From an uncultured Muribaculaceae bacterium (GTDB lineage: Bacteria > Bacteroidota > Bacteroidia > Bacteroidales > Muribaculaceae), in contig CAJUKD010000020.1 of the NCBI GenBank assembly GCA_910587235.1, positions 1 through 43,263 on the forward strand: a stretch of 43,263 nucleotides of DNA. Reading direction: 5' to 3'. Numbering within the stretch: position 1 is the stretch's first letter; each line of letters starts with the position of its first letter. The notes beneath the pieces were generated by a model. That model was not told the origin of the DNA. It ran no database searches and saw nothing but the letters and a program-made list of their open reading frames with translations. The position numbers were made by a program, and so were the translations under genes. This document shows positions 23,749 to 34,590 of the stretch, piece after piece.

Positions 23749-24735
23749 TCACATATCCCAGACCAGATACATGGCACCCCAGGTGAATCCTGCGCCGAAA
23801 GCCGTAAGGATAATCTTGTCGCCTTTGCGGAGCTTGTGCTTGAACTCGTCAAGACACAGGGGTATCGAAGCGGCCGATGTATTTCCGGTATGCTGGATGT
23901 TGACAAGCACTTTTTCGGCCGGGAACTTGGCGCGGTCGGCCACAGCCTCGATGATGCGCAGATTGGCCTGATGGGGCACAAGGTAATCTACATCGTCGAC
24001 CGTAAGATGGTTGCGGTGCATCACGTCGAGCGACGATGTGAGCATGTTTGTCACCGCATGCTTGTAGACATTGCGGCCGTCCTGAAGAAGATAATGTTCG
24101 CCGGCGGCGACAGTTTCCGCAGTGGTAGGCTTGGCGGAACCGCCCGCAGGCATATAAAGGTGTTCGAGTCCGTTGCCATCGACATGGAATACGGCGTCAA
24201 CAACGCCTACACCTTCTTTTTCGGTAGCTTCGACAAGCACGGCGGCGGCGCCGTCGCCGAAAAGCGGACATGTGGCTCTGTCCTGATAATTTACCATCGA
24301 GGACATCTTTTCAGTACATACAATCACCACATGCTTGTACATTCCCGAACGGATATATGCTGTGGCGTCCTGCAGGGCGACGATGAATCCGGCACATGCG
24401 GCCTGTATATCGTAGGAATAGGCATTGGACAGCGAGCAGCCGTGGGCTATGATGGAACCGGTCGACGGAAAACGGTAGTCGGGGTTTGAAGTGGCGCAGA
24501 TAAGCAGATCGACCTCGTCGGCTTTCAGTCCGGTTGAAGCCAGAAGGCGTTCGGTGGCTTTTATGCCCATCCATGATGAGCCTGCCGATGGGTCGCGGAG
24601 GATATGGCGCTCCTTGATTCCGACTCTCGTGGTGATCCATTCGTCGTTGGTTTCGACCATTTTGGAAAGCATCTCGTTGTCGAGTATGCCGTCGGGCAGA
24701 TAAGAGGCTATTCCTGAAATACGTGCGTTGAACAT
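23749..24735 (-). CDS. fabH: Beta-ketoacyl-ACP synthase III
   Basis: A 328-aa thiolase-fold enzyme with the Cys-His-Asn triad at C114 (IQAACAGF), H255 (VPHQANLRI) and N285 (IQHTGNTSAAS). It starts fatty acid synthesis by condensing acetyl-CoA (or branched acyl-CoA) with malonyl-ACP. It follows rpmF, with a hairpin in between; the rpmF-fabH pairing is conserved in many bacteria, though the plsX gene often found between them is missing here. The enzyme could also supply iso-branched starters in Bacteroidetes, which is inference. Confidence 0.96.
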   Translation of the reverse strand: MFNARISGIASYLPDGILDNEMLSKMVETNDEWITTRVGIKERHILRDPSAGSSWMGIKATERLLASTGLKADEVDLLICATSNPDYRFPSTGSIIAHGCSLSNAYSYDIQAACAGFIVALQDATAYIRSGMYKHVVIVCTEKMSSMVNYQDRATCPLFGDGAAAVLVEATEKEGVGVVDAVFHVDGNGLEHLYMPAGGSAKPTTAETVAAGEHYLLQDGRNVYKHAVTNMLTSSLDVMHRNHLTVDDVDYLVPHQANLRIIEAVADRAKFPAEKVLVNIQHTGNTSAASIPLCLDEFKHKLRKGDKIILTAFGAGFTWGAMYLVWDM

Positions 24736-24798
24736 ATCTTGATTGCTATGTTTGTCGTGGGGATATGGGTGGGATAAGAGGAGATTGCGCCTGTTTAA

Positions 24799-24846
24799 AA
24801 TAACGCGGGCGAAACAGCCCTTAGGCTGCCGGCGCCCGCGATTATT
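24799..24846 (-). terminator. Hairpin between rpmF and fabH
   Basis: The outer stem AATAA-CGCGGGCG (24799-24811) pairs with CGCCCGCG-a-TTATT (24833-24846), with one bulge, and an inner CAGCC/GGCTG stem. In the direction of transcription (- strand) it is followed by TTTTAAAC. It is a plausible terminator or attenuator that reduces readthrough into fabH. Confidence 0.65.
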
Positions 24847-24862
24847 TTTCTGTGGCTACAGA

Positions 24863-25048
24863 TCAGAGAGCGGCTTCTTTTTCGATAGCCTGCTTTCCGC
24901 GGTAATAACCGCATTCGCCGCATACGGTGTGGTAAACGTGCCAGGCGCCGCAGTTGGGACAGATTGCAATAGTGGGAGCGACGGCCTTGTCGTGAGTTCT
25001 GCGCTTGGCCGTGCGGGTCTTCGATTGTTTGCGTTTAGGATGTGCCAT
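24863..25048 (-). CDS. rpmF: 50S ribosomal protein L32
   Basis: A 61-aa basic protein beginning AHPKRKQSKTRTAKRRTH, with the zinc-ribbon pairs CPNC (about 30-33) and CGEC (about 43-46), so the C+ form of L32. It lies downstream of the DUF177/YceD gene, the standard arrangement in bacteria. Highly conserved; assignment secure. Confidence 0.97.
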   Translation of the reverse strand: MAHPKRKQSKTRTAKRRTHDKAVAPTIAICPNCGAWHVYHTVCGECGYYRGKQAIEKEAAL

Positions 25049-25113
25049 TTTTCTTTATCTTTTTACTATTTTTTTCGGATGTTGGTTGTTGTCACGGAAA
25101 GCTTGCGTGGCGT

Positions 25114-25710
25114 TCAGTCCTCGCTGCCGGCTCCTTCTGAGGATATTTTGCGCAAAGCGTCCCATCGGGGATCGGACGGAGCGCTGTCCGATGTCGCGGC
25201 GTCCATGGAATCCATCTCGTCGATCAGCTCGCCGGCAAGCTCGGCATCCTCTCCTCCGCGGGCACGGTGCTTTTTGAGGATGGCGCTCATCTGGCGGTTG
25301 CATTTGCCCAGGGGATGGACATGCTTGATGGGGATTGCCAGAACCACGGTATCGTAGACCATGTAGGCGACATTGAGGTTTGAATCGCTGTCGGGAATTT
25401 CCAGGACATCGTCGGCTTCGTCGTTGTAGTCCTCGCCGTAACGGACGGTCACATGATAAGCGGCGTCGATAGGCTGATGGAGGTCGTCGAGGCAACGGTC
25501 GCAGATCAGTACCACCTCTCCGGTGATGTGGAAAGTACAATCGTAGTATTCTCCGTTGTAAACCACCGAAAGTTGCACGTCAAGATCGGCATCGTGGACG
25601 TCGGAATTCTCCATATTGGTGAAGAAAGCCTTGTCAAGATGGAAACTGAATTCGTGCTTTCCCTTGGACAGGGACTTCAGCGGCACCTTATAAGCTGAAA
25701 ATTTTCCCAT
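25114..25710 (-). CDS. DUF177 (YceD-family) protein
   Basis: A 198-aa protein. The DUF177 core is recognised from the CxxC at C70/C73 (VVLICDRCLDDL), the acidic centre, IPIKHVHPLGKCN and the C-terminal DPRWDALRKI. YceD homologues are encoded next to rpmF and have been linked to 23S rRNA processing and accumulation in plants and E. coli. Here too it directly precedes rpmF (65-nt gap). The start ATG at 25710 gives MGKFSAYKVPLKSL, typical for Bacteroidetes members. Confidence 0.88.
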   Translation of the reverse strand: MGKFSAYKVPLKSLSKGKHEFSFHLDKAFFTNMENSDVHDADLDVQLSVVYNGEYYDCTFHITGEVVLICDRCLDDLHQPIDAAYHVTVRYGEDYNDEADDVLEIPDSDSNLNVAYMVYDTVVLAIPIKHVHPLGKCNRQMSAILKKHRARGGEDAELAGELIDEMDSMDAATSDSAPSDPRWDALRKISSEGAGSED

Positions 25711-25780
25711 TTCGCTATGCGTTGGCCGGCGTCCGACGCTGTGGCAACTGATTTGCCTTGCGAGGATGCCTGCGATGCTT

Positions 25781-26140
25781 TTATGCTTTCTTGACTACGC
25801 GGCGTTCCTTGATGCGGGCTTTCTTGCCGGTGAGCTTGCGCAGGTAGTAAAGTTTCGCACGGCGTACTTTACCGTATTTGTTCACTGTGATAGAATCGAT
25901 GAAAGGCGATTCGAGGGGGAAGATACGTTCCACACCGATATTGTCGCTCATCTTGCGGACGGTGAAGCGCTTCTTTTCGCCTTCGCCTGTGATTTTGATC
26001 ACTACGCCGCGGTACTGCTGGATACGTTCCTTGTTGCCTTCCTTGATACGGTATGCCACGGTGATGGTGTCGCCGGGTCCGAAATCCTCGTGCTTCTTGC
26101 CGGTGGCAAACGCTTCCTCGGCAATCTTAATTAAATCCAT
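25781..26140 (-). CDS. rplS: 50S ribosomal protein L19
   Basis: A 119-aa protein with the L19 signatures FGPGDTITVAYRIKEGNKERIQQYRGVVI, NIGVERIFPLESPFIDSI and KVRRAKLYYLR. The ATG at 26140 is used; an in-frame TTG at 26146 would add only two residues. It lies at the 30S-50S interface. It heads the - strand housekeeping run and is transcribed from the promoter at 26224-26255. Confidence 0.97.
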   Translation of the reverse strand: MDLIKIAEEAFATGKKHEDFGPGDTITVAYRIKEGNKERIQQYRGVVIKITGEGEKKRFTVRKMSDNIGVERIFPLESPFIDSITVNKYGKVRRAKLYYLRKLTGKKARIKERRVVKKA

Positions 26141-26223
26141 TGTCAAATAACTGATTTAAAATGTTAACATTACTCGCAATATTCGCAGGCTGCATGTCCT
26201 GCCAGAGATTACGAAATCGCCCG

Positions 26224-26255
26224 CAAAGATAGTATTTTATTTCATTTCGTGCAAA
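26224..26255 (-). promoter_or_regulatory. Promoter of rplS
   Basis: On the - strand TATCTTTG (26224-26231) is a perfect -7 match, and TTTG (26252-26255) is a perfect -33 element with a 20-nt spacer. Expected transcription start near 26217 and a leader of about 77 nt. Confidence 0.75.
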
Positions 26256-26274
26256 TAAAATTTCCGCACGCGTA

Positions 26275-26322
26275 AAAAACAGCGTCGGCAGCGCTGTTTT
26301 TCGCCGAAAATGCGTAAATTTG
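26275..26322 (+). promoter_or_regulatory. Hairpin and promoter upstream of spt
   Basis: TAAATTTG at 26315-26322 is a perfect -7 box for spt, with start near 26329 and a leader of about 50 nt. No consensus -33 is visible. Instead a 10-bp hairpin, AAAAACAGCG (26275-26284) with CGCTGTTTTT (26292-26301), occupies that zone, between the divergent rplS and spt promoters. The hairpin has terminator form in both directions. Confidence 0.6.
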
Positions 26323-26377
26323 CAGCCTGGTTCAGACCGGACCCGATTTTTCTCAGGTAAACTATCAAGTAAAGTAT

Positions 26378-27565
26378 ATGAAGCTCTTACAAGAAAAACT
26401 GTCGAAATACACGGCTCCTCAGGAAGCCAAGGCGGCAGGTGTCTATCCTTATTTCCGCGCCATCTCGTCGGAGCAGGATCCCGAGGTGACCATCAACGGC
26501 CGCCGTGTGCTTATGTTCGGCTCGAACTGCTACACAGGCCTGGTCAACGACCCCCGAATAAAAGAGGCCGCAATCGAAGCTACCCGAAAATATGGCACAG
26601 GCTGCGCCGGCTCGCCTTTCCTCAACGGCACGCTCGACCTCCACAAGCAACTCGAGGCACGCATAGCCGAATATATAGGCAAGGAGGACGTGATGATATA
26701 CTCCACCGGCTTCGGCGTGAACCTCGGTGTGGTTTCATGTCTGACAGGACGTGAAGACTATATAGTTTGGGATGAACAGGACCACGCCTCGATTATCGAA
26801 GGCCGACGCCTGTCGTTCTCGCAGCAGTACAAGTACAAGCACAACGACATGGAATCGCTCGAAAAGCAACTCCAGCGCTGTGCGCCCGACAAGGTCAAGC
26901 TTATCGTGACCGACGGCGTATTCTCGATGGAAGGCGACGTTGCCAACGTTCCCGAAATCGTACGTCTGGCGAAGAAATACAATGCCTCCGTGATGGTCGA
27001 CGAAGCACACTCCATAGGCGTGTTCGGCGAAGGCGGACGCGGCGTGTGCAACCACTTCGGCGTCACCGGAGATGTCGACCTTATAATGGGAACATTCTCA
27101 AAATCATTCGCATCGCTGGGCGGCTTCATCGCCACCGACAAGGAAATCACAAATTTCCTGCGTCACCACTCGCGCTCCTACATCTTCACGGCCAGCATCA
27201 CCCCCGCCTCCACCGCCGCCGCGCTCAAGGCCATCGACATAATGATCGCCGAACCCGAACGCCAGGAACACCTCTGGAAACTCACCTCCATGGCTCTTGA
27301 AGGCTTCCGCAGCCGCGGATTCGAAATCGGCAATACGTCGACGCCCATCATCCCGCTCTACATCCGCGACAACTTCAAGACTTTCGCCATCACACGCGAC
27401 CTGCTTGAAGAAGGCATTTTCGTCAATCCTGTCGTATCGCCCGCAGTCGCCCCGCAGGACACCCTTATCCGCTTCTCACTTATGGCAACGCACACCGAAG
27501 CCCAGGTGGAGGAAGCCCTCGAAAAAATCACAAAGGTATTCAAGGCCCACGGCATCATAGCCTGA
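26378..27565 (+). CDS. spt: Serine palmitoyltransferase (alpha-oxoamine synthase family)
   Basis: A 395-aa PLP enzyme of the alpha-oxoamine synthase family. Key residues: H136 (DEQDHASIIEGRR), D208 and H211 (MVDEAHSIGVFG), and the PLP lysine K242 in GTFSKSFASLGGF. The sequence closely resembles, from memory, the Bacteroides thetaiotaomicron enzyme (shared MFGSNxYTGL, LSFSQQxKYKHNDM, TPIIPLYxRD). It condenses serine with a fatty acyl-CoA to 3-ketosphinganine, the first step of bacterial sphingolipid synthesis. 2-amino-3-ketobutyrate CoA ligase (Kbl) is the main alternative but fits less well. It is monocistronic: promoter at 26315, terminator at 27582. Confidence 0.9.
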   Translation: MKLLQEKLSKYTAPQEAKAAGVYPYFRAISSEQDPEVTINGRRVLMFGSNCYTGLVNDPRIKEAAIEATRKYGTGCAGSPFLNGTLDLHKQLEARIAEYIGKEDVMIYSTGFGVNLGVVSCLTGREDYIVWDEQDHASIIEGRRLSFSQQYKYKHNDMESLEKQLQRCAPDKVKLIVTDGVFSMEGDVANVPEIVRLAKKYNASVMVDEAHSIGVFGEGGRGVCNHFGVTGDVDLIMGTFSKSFASLGGFIATDKEITNFLRHHSRSYIFTASITPASTAAALKAIDIMIAEPERQEHLWKLTSMALEGFRSRGFEIGNTSTPIIPLYIRDNFKTFAITRDLLEEGIFVNPVVSPAVAPQDTLIRFSLMATHTEAQVEEALEKITKVFKAHGIIA

Positions 27566-27581
27566 CAGCCGGATATCGCAT

Positions 27582-27636
27582 AAAAAGCTCAGCGGGAGCG
27601 TCCTGAATGACATCGGACGCTCCCGCTGAGCTTTTT
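27582..27636. terminator. Bidirectional terminator between spt and the BACON-like gene
   Basis: A perfect 22-bp stem, arms 27582-27603 and 27615-27636, with an 11-nt loop. The arms begin with AAAAA and end with TTTTT, so it works as an intrinsic terminator for both convergent genes. Confidence 0.93.
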
Positions 27637-27655
27637 CTGAAAAACGACGCAGCTT

Positions 27656-28126
27656 TTAATACTGACGCCCGGCCTGCGTGACCGTAAAACTTCTCTCCAT
27701 ACTCTCTATAGAATTATTCCAAACGGGGTTACCATCTTTATCATTAACAACTCTGTGATAGCTCATGTTTAAGGTCACAACAGCAGTGCGGACTTCCTGG
27801 TCATAATTCATATCCGCTTTTAAACGCCCACAAAAATCTCCATTAGCTCCATTATTAGAATAGCCCTCAAATTCCAGCCAATCAGGAGCTTCAATTTCAA
27901 ATTCAAGGTCAGTCCAGTAAAAATCATTCTCCATAAAATATATGCAGATAATCCAGTCCGATACGCCGCCATAGGCATCGAATTCCACATTTTCCATGCA
28001 CTCGATTTTTAGCATTTGCTCCAATGGAGGATTCTCGCCCACAACTTCAAATTCATCGTCACACGACACGACAGCCGCAGCAAGCGGCATAAGAGCGATC
28101 ATCGCGTATTTTCCGATATTCTTCAT
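27656..28126 (-). CDS. Small lipoprotein with BACON-like domain
   Basis: A 156-aa protein with a lipoprotein signal ending AAVVSC (C22), followed by acidic DDEFE, which favours surface export in Bacteroidetes. The rest looks like a single BACON-type Ig domain: APDWLEFEGYSNNGANGDF in the middle and a final RSFTVTQAG, the usual BACON end. Function unknown; BACON domains mediate carbohydrate or protein binding. It is the last gene of a three-gene cassette, 8 nt after the caspase-like gene. The DNA is clearly AT-richer than its neighbours (about 37% G+C in the sample 27721-27780). Confidence 0.7.
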   Translation of the reverse strand: MKNIGKYAMIALMPLAAAVVSCDDEFEVVGENPPLEQMLKIECMENVEFDAYGGVSDWIICIYFMENDFYWTDLEFEIEAPDWLEFEGYSNNGANGDFCGRLKADMNYDQEVRTAVVTLNMSYHRVVNDKDGNPVWNNSIESMERSFTVTQAGRQY

Positions 28127-28134
28127 TAGCTTTA

Positions 28135-29526
28135 TTATTTGAGTTTCATATCCTGCCAGCTGCCGGCAAGTTCAATCGAAGTGCTGACGGCAGGCAACTG
28201 CACCTTGCGGTTGATTACAACCGACTGTTGGGCGACATTGGTCGAAATATGGTCGAACAGCTCGCCGAGTGTCACATCGCCCGATGTCTGCTGCAGCTTT
28301 TCCAGAAGATAATATGTGAATATGCCGTGACCTTTTTCCTTGTAGGGATAAGCCGTCTGCTCGCCGGAAGCCGCCGAGAAGACCACCATGTTGCCCGTCG
28401 GACGTTCCGACGAAGTCTTGATGCGAACACCGCGTGCGGCCATCAGCATCCCTTCGCCACGCTGGGCGCCGCTGAAGCAGGCGTCGAGGAACACCAGCAC
28501 CGAACGGGCACCGAGTCGCGCCAGGCGGCGGTACAGTTCCGACAGCTGCATGCACAGTTCGGCCATGCTTCCGTCGGAGTCGACGGGCATAAGGCAGGCC
28601 GAGCGGTCGGCTTCGTCGGGTATGCCGTGGCCGGCATAGTAGAATATCACGTTTATATCGCCCGAATAGGCTGAGGCGATGTGCTCGATGTCGCGCAAGG
28701 CGCCAAGCATGTCGCCGTAGGTCGCATTATAGTATGTACGTATGTTCTGTTGCGGAAGGCCTAAGGTCTGCTCGCAGTATCTGGCGAATGTTCCGGCATC
28801 CTTCTCGGCGAAGTCGACATTCGCCACCCCATTGCGGTAAGTCTGGTTTCCTATAATCACGGCAAAACTGCGGTCGGCTTTTGCAGACGTATGCGGAATG
28901 TTCCTGTCGACTTCCGAAAGCGGATCTGTTTCTACGGCAGGCTCCGTTTCCTTCCAGGCGCCGTTTTTCTCGATCACAGGCAAGGCGGCAAGAAGTGCTT
29001 CGTTCGGGTCGGATGGCTCGAGCGAGGGTATCTGCGCCGCGAAAGGCACCTCGTCGCATTTGCGGAAAGCCGCTGCCAGCAGATATGCAGGATATTTCAT
29101 ACGGTTGCCGCTGACCTCGCTCAGTTTGACACATCCGCCGAACGGGCCGTTTCCGCCATAGCCATAGCTCTCAATCGGGATATCGATATGAGCCTGATCG
29201 GGCATGACTATACTTTCAAGATTGCAACAGTCCTCGAAAGCATTACGGCCTATACGCTTCACACTGTTGGGAAGCACGAGCCGGCGGAGCGACTTCGCTC
29301 CCTTGAAAGCATTCTTCTCTACGGAACTTACTGTGTACGACATGCCGCCGACAATCACCATCTCCGGTATCCGCACTTCCGAAAGACGCCCGTCGGCCAG
29401 ACGACAACTGACTTCGGTGGCGCCACGGGTGGTGTAACGGATACCGTCGATGACTTCCGTAGCTGCATAGGCTGACAATGCCGAAAACAAAAGAACATAC
29501 AGCGCAACAAAGATATTCCTTTTCAT
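28135..29526 (-). CDS. Secreted protein with BspA-like LRR and caspase (peptidase C14) domain
   Basis: A 463-aa protein with a Sec signal peptide (1-21, cleavage after AYA). Residues about 50-160 form a BspA-like LRR_5 region (SLRRLVLPNSVKRIGRNAFEDCCNLESIVMP). From about 220 there is a caspase-fold protease: RSFAVIIGNQTY, the catalytic His H300 in FYYAGHG, and the catalytic Cys C350 in FLDACFSGA, then VVFSAASGEQTAY and GHGIFTYYLLEKL. Both catalytic residues are present, so it is probably an active periplasmic or surface cysteine peptidase. The ATG at 29526 is used; an in-frame TTG at 29538 is less likely. It lies 12 nt after the beta-barrel gene. Substrate unknown. Confidence 0.87.
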   Translation of the reverse strand: MKRNIFVALYVLLFSALSAYAATEVIDGIRYTTRGATEVSCRLADGRLSEVRIPEMVIVGGMSYTVSSVEKNAFKGAKSLRRLVLPNSVKRIGRNAFEDCCNLESIVMPDQAHIDIPIESYGYGGNGPFGGCVKLSEVSGNRMKYPAYLLAAAFRKCDEVPFAAQIPSLEPSDPNEALLAALPVIEKNGAWKETEPAVETDPLSEVDRNIPHTSAKADRSFAVIIGNQTYRNGVANVDFAEKDAGTFARYCEQTLGLPQQNIRTYYNATYGDMLGALRDIEHIASAYSGDINVIFYYAGHGIPDEADRSACLMPVDSDGSMAELCMQLSELYRRLARLGARSVLVFLDACFSGAQRGEGMLMAARGVRIKTSSERPTGNMVVFSAASGEQTAYPYKEKGHGIFTYYLLEKLQQTSGDVTLGELFDHISTNVAQQSVVINRKVQLPAVSTSIELAGSWQDMKLK

Positions 29527-29538
29527 AAAAAACAACAA

Positions 29539-30102
29539 TTAGAAATCAATGCCTATTCGAAGTGTCAAGGCATAAGAATTCGTATTTACAAAAAGCTCCT
29601 CATTAATAAATCGACCCAGAGTATAATATATTCTACGGCTACGTCCTCCGAGCGAAAAGTTCAATCCGCTACGGCGTCCGAGCGCAAGGCGCACCCCGAC
29701 ATCGGCTGCCGCATACAAGCCCGAGCCTTTACCGAGAGTATATCCCGCCCGAAGATCGAAAAACGGCGTCCAGCGATAACCGAAAAAATCCATACGCCAC
29801 ATGGCATAGACCGGAATGCCCCCTTTTTCTTTATAGTTCCCTCCAAGGATTCGGGAGAATTCACCCCCTATGCCTATAAAATGATTTTTCGACAACTGCA
29901 TACCGTGCGTTGTGGAAACGGATAATGAAACTCTAACTTCATCATAGCCATAATCCTCGATATAGTCACTATGATAGGATTCATAATCATGAGGATATTC
30001 CAGCGCAGGGCTTATGTCGACCATGCCGCGGTACTTCAGCGCGGACGACGGGAATGCGACAGCTGCGAGAGCCACAAGTGGCAGAATAATTTTTTTCAAC
30101 AT
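29539..30102 (-). CDS. Small outer-membrane beta-barrel protein
   Basis: A 187-aa protein with a signal peptide (about 1-21, FPSSA-L). The remainder alternates polar and aromatic/hydrophobic residues (NHFIGIGGEFSRIL; PVYAMWRMDFFGYRWTPFFDLRAGYTLG; GLYAAADVGVRLALG; GLNFSLGG) and ends in Phe (LTLRIGIDF), the usual BamA recognition end. The size fits an 8-stranded barrel. No closer family recognised. First gene of the caspase cassette. Its promoter region carries a -7 box at 30127-30134 and a G8 tract. Confidence 0.72.
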   Translation of the reverse strand: MLKKIILPLVALAAVAFPSSALKYRGMVDISPALEYPHDYESYHSDYIEDYGYDEVRVSLSVSTTHGMQLSKNHFIGIGGEFSRILGGNYKEKGGIPVYAMWRMDFFGYRWTPFFDLRAGYTLGKGSGLYAAADVGVRLALGRRSGLNFSLGGRSRRIYYTLGRFINEELFVNTNSYALTLRIGIDF

Positions 30103-30126
30103 GTGTTCATCATTTTACACCAAGCG

Positions 30127-30167
30127 CAAATTTAAATATTAATTCACAATTACCCCCCCCTAATTGT
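30127..30167 (-). promoter_or_regulatory. Promoter region with G8 tract inside a palindrome, upstream of the beta-barrel gene
   Basis: On the - strand TAAATTTG (30127-30134) matches the -7 box, with start near 30120 and an 18-nt leader. Where the -33 element would be, there is a run of eight G (30153-30160) flanked by perfect 7-nt inverted repeats, ACAATTA/TAATTGT (30146-30152 and 30161-30167). Homopolymer tracts in this position can slip and switch promoters on and off. Confidence 0.55.
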
Positions 30168-30182
30168 TAATAATAATTAAGC

Positions 30183-30224
30183 AAAAAAGAAAGCGCTGCT
30201 CCCTGAATCGGGAGCAGCGCTTTC
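30183..30224 (-). terminator. Terminator of the rpoBC operon
   Basis: A perfect 15-bp stem (30189-30203 with 30210-30224) has a 6-nt loop. On the - strand it is followed by TTTTTT (30183-30188). It lies 22 nt after the rpoC stop and separates the operon from the beta-barrel/caspase cassette. Confidence 0.95.
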
Positions 30225-30245
30225 ACTATAATAGGATTAGATGAA

Positions 30246-34550
<4,305 letters not shown>

Positions 34551-34590
34551 ATATCGTGTTTACAAGTCTTTTAATTGTGCAGGAAAAAAA

